From: Planctomycetota bacterium
GTDB taxonomy: Bacteria; Planctomycetota; Phycisphaerae; Phycisphaerales; SM1A02
Length of the DNA stretch: 6,475 nucleotides
Direction of reading: 5' to 3'
Assembly: GCA_027295365.1 (NCBI GenBank)
Contig: JAPULD010000124.1
Span: 1-6,475 of the forward strand
A program made the position numbers and the translations under genes. Positions 1 to 6,231 of the stretch are shown here, in pieces (the stretch's first letter is position 1; the number at the start of each line of letters is the position of its first letter). Under the pieces are notes generated by a model. That model saw nothing but the letters and a program-made list of their open reading frames with translations. It searched no databases and was not told where the DNA came from.

Positions 1-176
1 TGATCCGCGACGGGTTGAGGCAGCGTTGAGCGATCGGGCGGTGCAGGGAGAAGCGCTGCGCTGGTGCGTCGCAAGAACTCGTTCGTGAGAAACCACAACG
101 CAATGGCCAAGACAATCATGCCAAGGAGCAATGGCGCTTTCAAACTCTTTCGGGATGGTTTGGAATCGTTGTTCAC
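1..176 (-). CDS. N-terminus of a membrane-anchored protein, cut by the window edge
   Basis: An open frame with a GTG start at 174..176 runs without a stop to the left edge, giving about 58 residues. It begins VNNDSKPSRKSLKAP, then has a hydrophobic stretch at about residues 14-31 (LLLGMIVLAIALWFL), then a Pro/Ser/Arg-rich segment. This is the layout of a signal-anchored protein with a short basic cytoplasmic tail, one membrane helix and an exported C-terminal part. An in-frame stop lies shortly upstream of the GTG; a TTG four codons upstream is the only other obvious start, and no Shine-Dalgarno is visible. It begins 40 bases after the stop of the FG-GAP gene on the same strand, so co-transcription is likely. 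The anchor and the PSR-containing tail resemble the start of that neighbour, so a paralogue is possible, but the visible part has no recognisable domain. The function is unknown. Confidence 0.6.
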   Translation of the reverse strand, partial: MNNDSKPSRKSLKAPLLLGMIVLAIALWFLTNEFLRRTSAALLPAPPDRSTLPQPVAD

Positions 177-216
177 GAGTATTGACAAAAATCTTCAATT
201 GAGATCATCGACGCTT

Positions 217-1584
217 TCAAGGTGAAGCATTTTCATCCGAGCTCTGATTGGTCCACAACGTGATTCGTCCGATGCGGTCATATGGCGCGTAAAAATGCAT
301 ACCCCCCGTGACGAGATCGGGGGTGCCATCATTGTTGAAATCCCCCACCGCGATGGTGATCTGGTGCGTGGGATCGTTGGCGAGTGCATGAGTCGTAAAC
401 GTACGATCACCATTGTTTTCAAGCCAAATCAGACTCTGGGCGGCCGGGGTATTCCAGTAGTTGAAACAACTGACCGCCACGAGATCGAGATCACCGTCGC
501 CATCGAAGTCCAATGCCGTCGGGGCATAGGCCCCCGGAAAATCTGTCAGACGATGAAACGTGAAGTTCAAGTCGCCATCGTTCTCCAGCCACTGCACGCC
601 ATGCCAGGGGCGGGGTTGCGGCGGGCTGTAGTCGAACCCGTCGCCATTGGTGTACAGCAGATCGAGATCGCCATCGGCATCGAGGTCGGCCAGACTGATC
701 CCGCTGGAGCCGTAGTCGTCATTGCCGGAGCCGTACAAAAGCTTGAACTCGAACTGACCTGAACCATCGTTGAGATAGGCGTGGATCTCCTCCCATTCCT
801 GGCTGACCAGGCACACCAGATCCACATCGCCATCGCCATCGATGTCCTCGGGGATCACGTCGATGGTGCCGCTCAGCGAATGCAGAGGATGCGAGAGAAA
901 GTTCCACTCGCCTTGGTTTTCCAACCAGGTCAGGTTGCCTTCCTCGGCTCCGAACGCCGCCACCGCCAGATCGAGATCGCCATCGCCATCGAGATCCGAG
1001 GCCCTGACATCCGCCACGCGAGGGAGACGCTTTGCGACGACGTGGGGGGTGAAGGATTCTGTGCCATTGTTTTCGAGGATGAGCACCTGACCCAGTTTCT
1101 CGTTGCTCGGGAACAATGAACCCAAACCCGCGATCAGCACATCCAGATCGCCATCCAGGTCGATATCGATCACCTGAGTGCGGGCCGGGGCCATGAGGAA
1201 TGGGCTGATCACCCGCTCGCTGAATTGACCCGGAGCCTCCTGGCGTATCCAACTGACGCGGTTGGTGGTGGCATCGGAAACCAGCACATCAAGGAGGCCA
1301 TCCTGATCGAGGTCGGCTGCCGTGACGTGAGTGATATAAGGTCGATCCGAAGCTGATCGACCGATGGCGCGGGAAGTCAATCGCGCGTCAGTATGACCTG
1401 TCGAATCAATTGAGTCAGGCACATCTTCACCCCCGACGCCCGAAACGTCTTTCATGGTGTCGCGCATGGATCGTCCGCTTCGGATCGAGTGGAGGTAGAT
1501 CGCCACCACCGGCACCCCCACGATGATCAACACGATGAGAATGATGCCAAAAGGGAAGCCGCGGGATGGAGGAGAATCGGGCAT
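217..1584 (-). CDS. Membrane-anchored FG-GAP/VCBS repeat protein, predicted seven-bladed propeller
   Basis: The product is 455 aa from the chosen start. A short N-terminal tail (MPDSPPSRGFPFG) is followed by one hydrophobic helix at about residues 12-31, then a linker to about residue 80. Seven calcium-binding loops of the DxDxDGxxD type follow, starting near residues 91, 140, 197, 247, 300, 359 and 415. Examples are DLDGDGDLD and DIDGDGDVD; the last is degenerate, DFNNDGTPD. Spacing of about 46-59 residues and a count of seven fit an integrin-alpha-like beta-propeller facing outward. Such proteins usually bind ligands or mediate adhesion; no catalytic motif is visible, and the ligand cannot be told. 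The frame is open upstream to an ATG at 1722, but that start would fall inside a strong hairpin at 1720..1749. It would also put 46 extra residues ahead of the membrane anchor, so I prefer 1584. ATGs at 1662 and 1641 remain possible. No start has a convincing Shine-Dalgarno. Confidence 0.85.
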   Translation of the reverse strand: MPDSPPSRGFPFGIILIVLIIVGVPVVAIYLHSIRSGRSMRDTMKDVSGVGGEDVPDSIDSTGHTDARLTSRAIGRSASDRPYITHVTAADLDQDGLLDVLVSDATTNRVSWIRQEAPGQFSERVISPFLMAPARTQVIDIDLDGDLDVLIAGLGSLFPSNEKLGQVLILENNGTESFTPHVVAKRLPRVADVRASDLDGDGDLDLAVAAFGAEEGNLTWLENQGEWNFLSHPLHSLSGTIDVIPEDIDGDGDVDLVCLVSQEWEEIHAYLNDGSGQFEFKLLYGSGNDDYGSSGISLADLDADGDLDLLYTNGDGFDYSPPQPRPWHGVQWLENDGDLNFTFHRLTDFPGAYAPTALDFDGDGDLDLVAVSCFNYWNTPAAQSLIWLENNGDRTFTTHALANDPTHQITIAVGDFNNDGTPDLVTGGMHFYAPYDRIGRITLWTNQSSDENASP

Positions 1585-1719
1585 GAGTAGGACAGGGAAT
1601 TGTTCGGTAGGAGTGTACGATGAGGACCCCTGGAAGGCCATGAACCACCACCGATTAGCCATGAGCCAAGTGTCAGAACCCACACCCGAAATCATCAAAT
1701 GCCTCAAATGTGATAAGGA

Positions 1720-1749
1720 CAAGCCCGCGGTCGGGGCTCCGCGGGCTTG
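1720..1749 (-). terminator. Strong hairpin, probable terminator of the small membrane protein gene
   Basis: There is a perfect 11-bp inverted repeat: CAAGCCCGCGG at 1720..1730, an 8-base loop at 1731..1738, and CCGCGGGCTTG at 1739..1749. On the minus strand the stem is followed by a moderately T-rich stretch (TCCTTATCACATTT). It lies between the stop of the minus-strand gene at 1851 and the next minus-strand gene. This fits an intrinsic terminator that separates the two transcription units. The T-tract is imperfect. Confidence 0.7.
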
Positions 1750-1850
1750 CGAGATTCGGCCGGCACGTGTGTGTGGGAGTCATCCATGAGGGGGTGACAC
1801 GGAGACTCTGGCAAGATCGATACCACGACGTCGCACCGGCGCGGGTTTGG

Positions 1851-2150
1851 TCAACTCGAGGAGTCTTCCTGCTCGTGCTCCTGATGCAGTTTCTTTTGGT
1901 CCTCGATGTCGTCTTCGAATAATCCCCCCCACATGGGAAGGGTGAACAGCAACATGTAGGCGAAGAAAAACATGGCCCCCAACGCCCACATGGCCGGGAA
2001 CAGCAGCGTGGCCAGGGTCAGGGCCACCCCCATCAGGAGGATGAGGATGCTGATGGCAATGATGGTTTCGCGATACATGAGATGTCTCGTGAACGACTTT
2101 TGGGCCTCGGGCGTATCAACATGATCTTCCGGATGGATTGGCCAACCCAT
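1851..2150 (-). CDS. Small two-helix membrane protein, function unknown
   Basis: The product is 99 aa. A hydrophilic N-terminus of about 25 residues (MGWPIHPEDHVDTPEAQ) precedes two hydrophobic segments at about residues 29-48 (ETIIAISILILLMGVAL) and 51-72, the second rich in Met and Phe (ALGAMFFFAYMLLFTLPMW). A charged, Glu/Asp/Gln/His-rich tail ends EHEQEDSSS. The start is fixed by AAAGGAGG six bases upstream of the ATG. The frame stays open a further 47 codons upstream, but that stretch is a translation of a tandem repeat and has no ribosome site. It resembles many short planctomycete membrane proteins of unknown function. It is transcribed away from the zinc-ribbon membrane protein gene and is followed by a strong hairpin, so it is probably monocistronic. 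I do not recognise a family. Confidence 0.75.
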   Translation of the reverse strand: MGWPIHPEDHVDTPEAQKSFTRHLMYRETIIAISILILLMGVALTLATLLFPAMWALGAMFFFAYMLLFTLPMWGGLFEDDIEDQKKLHQEHEQEDSSS

Positions 2151-2156
2151 GCAGTG

Positions 2157-2164
2157 CCTCCTTT
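2157..2164 (-). promoter_or_regulatory. Ribosome binding site AAAGGAGG
   Basis: AAAGGAGG lies on the minus strand with exactly six bases between it and the ATG at 2150. It decides the start of the 99-aa membrane protein against the longer open frame beginning at 2291. It is one of only two strong Shine-Dalgarno sites in the window. Confidence 0.85.
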
Positions 2165-2240
2165 CCCGGGAATCGTGCGGCAGGCTTTCAATCGGGCTCC
2201 AATGGCATGTGTCGATGCCGGAGGAGTCGGGCGAGACCGA

Positions 2241-2288
2241 GTGGTCCGGGGGTGGTCCGGGGGTGGTCCGGGGGTGGTCCGGGGGTGG
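2241..2288. repeat. 11-bp perfect tandem repeat, about 4.4 copies
   Basis: The unit GTGGTCCGGGG occurs at 2241..2251, 2252..2262, 2263..2273 and 2274..2284 without any mismatch, followed by a partial GTGG at 2285..2288. On the minus strand the unit reads CCCCGGACCAC. It lies about 75 bases upstream of the ribosome binding site of the small membrane protein gene. It therefore falls in that gene's promoter or 5' untranslated region. The unit is not a multiple of three, and the perfect copies point to recent slippage expansion. Confidence 0.95.
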
Positions 2289-2522
2289 CAATAGGCGAGT
2301 CGTTCAAAATGACGCACTCACCTTTTAAGGCTAATGCCAAAAAGCAAGGGGGCCAGAAAAACCAGCCAATTTCTCCAATCTTTTAGGGTATTTTTAAGGT
2401 AGATTCGAGCCGTTTCCAGGCCAGAAAATTGATCTTCAAGATCGATTACGAACTCGAATGAGACCCATGTGATGTGGTCTACCATGTCTCAGTGACGATC
2501 GAACGATCTGAATGTGTGATGC
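2289..2522. promoter_or_regulatory. Divergent intergenic region between two membrane protein genes
   Basis: These roughly 230 bases must hold the promoters of the minus-strand small membrane protein and the plus-strand zinc-ribbon protein. The stretch around 2326..2440 is AT-richer than its surroundings (TTTTAGGG, TATTTTTAAGG). I could not identify confident -35/-10 pairs. Short palindromes are visible: GATCTTCAAGATC at 2431..2443, GATCGAACGATC at 2497..2508, and AGACC/GGTCT arms at 2461..2465 and 2476..2480. They are candidates for regulator sites, but sequences this short also occur by chance. Confidence 0.45.
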
Positions 2523-3218
2523 ATGAAAACTGAGACCCTTTCAACTGATCCTCCCCGGAACCCTGGGAACCCCAGGCATTGCCCCGCGTGTGCGTATGTC
2601 TTTTGGGCTCATGAGCCGCAACATCCCGCCCAATGCCCCAGTTGTCATGCGCACGTGAATGACCGACAGGCGTTCCGCATCAGGCGGCTGGCGAGTTTCA
2701 TCCTGGGCGTGCTCACGCAACTTGGCCTTGGTCTGCTCGTCTGGTATTTCCCCCCTCGCACCAGCGTCGGCTCCTGGATTCTCTACTTCGGGCTTGGATT
2801 CCTGGGCTTCGTGCAGATCATCTGGGGGGCCCGGGGCGCGAAGCAGACCTCGCCGCTCGAGATGGAAAGACAATCGGTCACCTCTGCTTTCGAGCCTGAT
2901 GACATTTCCTATCACAACAAGGTGTGTCAACATTGCGATGAAAATCTGGCCTCGACCATCGCCAAAGGGAAAAGACGCTGCCCCAATTGCACGAAGCCGT
3001 TTTCACTGCGCGATCTGGGATGGCGCGACGCGGACCCCCGAGGCGAGCCGGTGAGTTATGCCCCTCACGAATCCCGCATGCAAGGGGGCGTCCTCGTCAT
3101 CATCGTCCTGCTCGTCTTCGTGATGATCTCGTGTGCGTTCTGGGGCATGGGACTCGCACGGCCTCAGACGAGTCCAACGCACTCGAACACGACACCCAAT
3201 CAATCCCAGACGCCTTGA
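2523..3218 (+). CDS. Membrane protein with two zinc-ribbon motifs
   Basis: The product is 231 aa. The first CxxC pair of pairs is C20-P-A-C23 and C38-P-S-C41. Two hydrophobic helices follow at about residues 57-76 and 83-102, then a polar stretch. A second zinc-ribbon-like set is C135-Q-H-C138 and C153-P-N-C156, followed by a third hydrophobic helix at about 189-208 and a Thr/Asn/Gln/Pro-rich tail. The two four-cysteine clusters, each with 14 residues between the CxxC pairs, should each bind one zinc. With three helices both ribbons cannot be assigned a side with certainty, although both flank helices in positions suited to the cytoplasm. No catalytic domain is visible; a structural or protein-interaction role is inference only. 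The start is the first ATG of the frame, without a visible Shine-Dalgarno. It converges with the malate dehydrogenase gene across a shared hairpin. Confidence 0.8.
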   Translation: MKTETLSTDPPRNPGNPRHCPACAYVFWAHEPQHPAQCPSCHAHVNDRQAFRIRRLASFILGVLTQLGLGLLVWYFPPRTSVGSWILYFGLGFLGFVQIIWGARGAKQTSPLEMERQSVTSAFEPDDISYHNKVCQHCDENLASTIAKGKRRCPNCTKPFSLRDLGWRDADPRGEPVSYAPHESRMQGGVLVIIVLLVFVMISCAFWGMGLARPQTSPTHSNTTPNQSQTP

Positions 3219-3252
3219 TGATTTTCGATACGACGAGTCGATCGTTACATAG

Positions 3253-3281
3253 AAAAACCCAGGGATGTTGATCCCTGGGTT
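3253..3281 (-). terminator. Intrinsic terminator of mdh, possibly bidirectional
   Basis: A perfect 11-bp stem is formed by AACCCAGGGAT at 3256..3266 and ATCCCTGGGTT at 3271..3281, with the 4-base loop GTTG. On the minus strand the stem runs directly into five T residues (3257..3253), the classical intrinsic terminator form, 26 bases beyond the mdh stop. On the plus strand the trailing sequence is only weakly T-rich (TTGAATGAGTTTCT). The hairpin may also end transcription of the convergent zinc-ribbon gene, less efficiently. Confidence 0.85.
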
Positions 3282-3306
3282 GAATGAGTTTCTATGGGCT
3301 TGTGTC

Positions 3307-4269
3307 CTAGACCGTCGCTTCCGCCAGCTCCGGGAATGTGGTCTTGACGATCTCGACCAGTTCCTTCACGGCGCTGTATGAGTTTTCCATCAACGCCTTT
3401 TCGTCGTCGTTGAGATCGATCTCGATCACCTTTTCGACGCCCCCTGCGCCGATTACCGCCGGCACGCCAATGAAGTAGCCGTCAATGCCATACTGCCCAT
3501 CGCAATACGCGGCACAGGGCAGGATTCGCTTCTTGTCCTTGATGATGGCCTCGGCCATCTGCACCGAACCGGACGCGGGGGCGTAATACGCGCTGGTGCC
3601 CATGAGCTTGACGATCTCGCCACCCCCCATCTTGGCTCGCTCGATGATCTCGTTGAGTCGATCTTCGCTGATGAAGTTGCTGATGGGAATGCCGCTGATG
3701 TTCGTGTAGCGGGGCAATGGCACCATGGTGTCGCCATGACCGCCCAGCAAGAGGGCGTTGATGTCCTCGACGCTGAATCCGGTTTCCTGGGCGATGAACG
3801 TCTTGTAGCGCGCCACGTCCAGACAACCCGCCTGACCCACGATCTGGTTGGTGGGGAAGCCACTGGCCCGCCACGCGGTGAAGACCATCGCATCCAGGGG
3901 ATTCGAGACGATGATCATGATCGCGTCGGGGCTGTGCGTGGCCACTTGCTCGGCGACGGACTTTACGATCTTCACGTTCGTCGCGATCAGGTCGTCGCGG
4001 CTCATGCCGGGCTTACGAGGAATGCCCGCGGTGACGATGACGACATCCGAATCCGCGGTGTCCTTGTAGTCGGCCGTGGCGATGATGCTGGAGTCGAATA
4101 TCTCGACGGGGCCGCACTGGGCCAGGTCGAGCATCTTGCCCTTGACGAGGTTTTCGGCCGATGGGATGTCCAGGACGACGATGTCGCCCAGTTCCTTGCT
4201 CGCGGCCCAGAGGGCACACGAGGCCCCGACGTTGCCGCCACCGATGACGGAAATCTTTGCGCGTCGCAT
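3307..4269 (-). CDS. mdh: Malate dehydrogenase, LDH-like type
   Basis: The 320-aa product catalyses NAD-dependent interconversion of malate and oxaloacetate in the TCA cycle, in the cytoplasm. The N-terminal Rossmann fold has the dinucleotide loop GGGNVG at residues 10-15. An acidic residue, D34, at the end of the second strand favours NAD over NADP. The active-site loop reads IPRKPGMSR (83-91): R85 sits where lactate dehydrogenases have Gln, which marks malate specificity, and R91 is the second substrate arginine. N123 lies in SNPLD, D151 and R154 in LDVAR, and the catalytic H178 in GGHGD. The length is normal for the family (about 310-320 aa) and the frame is complete. The ATG at 4267..4269 is preceded by AAGGA about ten bases upstream, a rather distant ribosome site. 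A hairpin terminator follows, so the gene is likely a single transcription unit, divergent from the phosphodiesterase gene. Confidence 0.97.
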   Translation of the reverse strand: MRRAKISVIGGGNVGASCALWAASKELGDIVVLDIPSAENLVKGKMLDLAQCGPVEIFDSSIIATADYKDTADSDVVIVTAGIPRKPGMSRDDLIATNVKIVKSVAEQVATHSPDAIMIIVSNPLDAMVFTAWRASGFPTNQIVGQAGCLDVARYKTFIAQETGFSVEDINALLLGGHGDTMVPLPRYTNISGIPISNFISEDRLNEIIERAKMGGGEIVKLMGTSAYYAPASGSVQMAEAIIKDKKRILPCAAYCDGQYGIDGYFIGVPAVIGAGGVEKVIEIDLNDDEKALMENSYSAVKELVEIVKTTFPELAEATV

Positions 4270-4446
4270 GGTGCGTGGATCCTTGTGGATGGGGTTTAAT
4301 ATGAAAAACAGGGGTCAGCCGCATGATAGGCATTTCGCCCCGAGTCTCAATGGGGGTGGGGAAAACTCATGATCAGTAAGGGGCAAGTAGTTCAATACTT
4401 CGATGGCGATGACTCACTACCATGGCGTCAAAACCAGTTGAATTTT
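4270..4446. promoter_or_regulatory. Divergent promoter region between mdh and the phosphodiesterase gene
   Basis: These 177 bases separate the starts of two oppositely transcribed genes and must contain both promoters. On the minus strand an AT-rich CATATTAAA (about 4296..4304) is a possible -10 element for mdh, but no -35 at standard spacing is evident. No clear promoter was recognised on the plus strand. Confidence 0.4.
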
Positions 4447-4452
4447 GAGGAG
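4447..4452 (+). promoter_or_regulatory. Ribosome binding site GAGGAG
   Basis: GAGGAG is separated by six bases from the ATG at 4459. It selects this ATG over the overlapping out-of-frame ATG at 4455, whose reading frame is a shorter shadow. Confidence 0.85.
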
Positions 4453-4458
4453 TAATGC

Positions 4459-5943
4459 ATGTTGGGTTTGAAGTCTTGTTTGGTGTTCTCCGTGTTATTC
4501 GCGTCGATTGGATCCGAGCTTGCGGCTCAATCAAAGGCTCCCAAAGTCCTCATCATCGGCATCGATGGCTTGCGGCCCGACGCGATGATGAAGGCCGATA
4601 CGCCAAACATCGATGCCCTGATGGCCGACGGGGGTTACAGCCTGGAGGCGAGGACCAGCCGCATCACGGTGAGCGGCCCCGGGTGGAGCAGCATGCTGAC
4701 GGGGGTCTGGCTGCCCAAGCACAACGTCCCCGACAATGATTTCCGAAGGCCGGCGTACGATCGCTACCCCCACTTCTTCACCAGGCTCAGGGAACAAAAA
4801 CCAGAGGCGATCACCGCGGCGTTCAATTCATGGGAGCCCCTGTCGAAGTTTCTGGTGCCCCCTGCCCACACCAGCCACGCGGTCTTCATCAACTACGACG
4901 ATGGGGGCGACGAGAAGCTGGTGCTTCTCGCGGCGGGCCTTCTGGCCAATGAACCACTCGATGTCGTGTTCTTCTACTTTGCCGATGTTGACGGCGCTGG
5001 ACACAACTTTGGCTTTCACCCCGACAGCCCCGAGTACATCGCGGAAATCGAAGAGGTGGATGGTCAACTGAGTCTCTTGATCGATGCGGTGCGAAGCCGA
5101 GTGACGTACGAACAGGAAGACTGGTTAATCCTGGTCAGCTCCGACCATGGGGGCACGCTCGATGGGAGTCATGGACGCGATGAACCCAAGCATCGCAAGA
5201 TCCCCTACATCGCAAGCGGCTCGAGCGCGGCCAGAGGCATCATCTATCCCACGCCCAATGTCGTTGACATCGCAGTGACGGCGATGACGCATCTTGGCGT
5301 CACGATCGATCCCGCCTGGAATCTCGATGGCGTCCCCAGTGGGCTTCCACGATCGCTTGCCTACGACGTAAACCTGATCGTGAATGGCGATGCCGAATAT
5401 GCGTTGCCCGAATCGGATCCCGAAGTGAACCATGGCATCGCAGGCTGGATCGACGAGGGGGCGATGTCCACGCTTGCGTACGGATCCAACGAAGGCTATC
5501 CAACCTCGAATGATCACGGTTGCGCGGAACGAGGTTCGAGTTTCTTCCATGGCGTAAAGGGTTCGGATTGCATGATGACCCAGACGATTGACCTTGGCTC
5601 CAAGGCGGGAGACATCGATCGGGGAGCATGCGGCTTTGAGTTTTCTGGCTGGTTGGGGGGATTCGCCCAGCAAAGGGATTTCGCCAGCGTGATCGCGATT
5701 TTCCGCGATGAAAACGGGATGGAACTGGGCCGAGACTCGATCGGCCCTGTCACCCTGGCGGATCGTCAGCGAGAAATTGGGGGCGAAGGGGAAGCCCTGA
5801 CCGGACTGCTCCATCGACAGACCAAAGGAACCATTCCCAAGGGATGTCGGCGGGTGGAATTGGTCCTGGAATCAGAGGTTGGCGAGGGTCTCAACGACGG
5901 GTATGCCGACGATTTGTCATTCCTGTTAGTGAGAATCAATTAA
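4459..5943 (+). CDS. Secreted type I phosphodiesterase/nucleotide pyrophosphatase-like enzyme with C-terminal accessory domain
   Basis: The product is 494 aa. Residues 1-23 form a signal peptide (KSCLVFSVLFASIG core, cleavage likely after ELAA). Residues 28 to about 295 match the alkaline-phosphatase superfamily, type I phosphodiesterase/NPP branch. D36 in GIDG is the first metal ligand. The nucleophile loop is SGPGWSSMLTG (72-82), with S72 where NPPs have Thr in TFPN. D178 and H182 lie in DGAGH, and D229-H230 in SSDHGG. A later His (H238 or H245) could complete the two-metal site. It should hydrolyse phosphodiester or phosphoester bonds outside the cytoplasm; the substrate is unknown. Residues about 303-494 begin NLIVNGDAE, continue through SGWLGG and end near NDGYADDLSF. 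This pattern is seen at the C-termini of secreted bacterial proteins and looks like a beta-sandwich accessory or binding domain. The start is supported by GAGGAG six bases upstream. Confidence 0.88.
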   Translation: MLGLKSCLVFSVLFASIGSELAAQSKAPKVLIIGIDGLRPDAMMKADTPNIDALMADGGYSLEARTSRITVSGPGWSSMLTGVWLPKHNVPDNDFRRPAYDRYPHFFTRLREQKPEAITAAFNSWEPLSKFLVPPAHTSHAVFINYDDGGDEKLVLLAAGLLANEPLDVVFFYFADVDGAGHNFGFHPDSPEYIAEIEEVDGQLSLLIDAVRSRVTYEQEDWLILVSSDHGGTLDGSHGRDEPKHRKIPYIASGSSAARGIIYPTPNVVDIAVTAMTHLGVTIDPAWNLDGVPSGLPRSLAYDVNLIVNGDAEYALPESDPEVNHGIAGWIDEGAMSTLAYGSNEGYPTSNDHGCAERGSSFFHGVKGSDCMMTQTIDLGSKAGDIDRGACGFEFSGWLGGFAQQRDFASVIAIFRDENGMELGRDSIGPVTLADRQREIGGEGEALTGLLHRQTKGTIPKGCRRVELVLESEVGEGLNDGYADDLSFLLVRIN

Positions 5944-6231
5944 CTTGTTATTGGAACGCGTCGTGAGATGGTGTTCTTCACGTTTGATCGTGTATGCATA
6001 CGAAACCCTTACGGATTCGGCGTGGGAATGAAATGTGGATAACTGGAGTACGAAGCTGTAACGCTCCTGTTTACATGAGTTTACGAGGCAGCAGCGATTA
6101 CCAGGCGTGTGGACAAGAAGTAGCCAACTACTTGCCTGGTAATTGTTTGCGCGTGTGTGATAACAAAAATCGGAACTAGCCATTACTTCAGAGATGGAAA
6201 GATCGAGCAAGCAAGGAAAGGCAAATCGGAT
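5944..6231. other. Gene-poor, AT-richer stretch
   Basis: About 290 bases follow the phosphodiesterase stop with no convincing gene. Base composition is visibly more AT-rich than the flanking coding regions. A weak hairpin (CGTGA 5962..5966 with TCACG 5978..5982, then GTTT) could be a poor terminator for the upstream gene. Short open frames exist on both strands (for example 5994..6179 plus and 5926..6210 minus) but lack ribosome sites and recognisable motifs. A long interrupted hairpin is listed separately. Confidence 0.5.
6097..6143. repeat. Long interrupted inverted repeat (hairpin)
   Basis: The outer arms ATTACCAGGC (6097..6106) and GCCTGGTAAT (6134..6143) are a perfect 10-bp match. Inner arms AAGTAG (6118..6123) and CTACTT (6128..6133) add 6 bp around the 4-base loop CCAA. 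The right arm is continuous, while the left arm carries an 11-base unpaired insert (6107..6117), giving an asymmetric bulged stem of 16 bp. No T-tract follows on either strand, so a simple terminator is unlikely. The role is unknown; a recombination or mobile-element structure or a structured RNA are possibilities. Confidence 0.75.

Noticed and set aside
295..1119. Plus-strand open frames opposite the FG-GAP gene
   Set aside because: They are antisense shadows: their repetitive Ile/Glu/Ala composition comes from the complement of the Asp/Gly-rich calcium loops.
2241..2288. CRISPR-like repeat array
   Set aside because: The copies are directly adjacent 11-bp units with no spacers, and no cas gene is nearby; it is a simple tandem repeat.
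2151..2291. N-terminal extension of the small membrane protein to 146 aa
   Set aside because: The extra residues are Pro-rich translation of the tandem repeat and leader, and the ribosome binding site fixes the start at 2150.
2431..2508. Defined operator sites in the divergent region
   Set aside because: The GATC-type palindromes are short and different from each other, so chance occurrence cannot be excluded; no regulator can be named.
3307..4269. Lactate dehydrogenase instead of malate dehydrogenase
   Set aside because: The substrate-specificity position carries Arg (R85 in IPRKPGMSR) rather than the Gln of lactate dehydrogenases.
6097..6143. Integron attC recombination site
   Set aside because: The bulged stem is reminiscent, but I could not find the paired RYYYAAC and GTTRRRY core boxes at the ends on either strand.
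5994..6179. Short plus-strand gene of 61 aa with several cysteines
   Set aside because: There is no ribosome site and no recognisable motif, and most of it is the inverted repeat; an equally long frame overlaps on the other strand.
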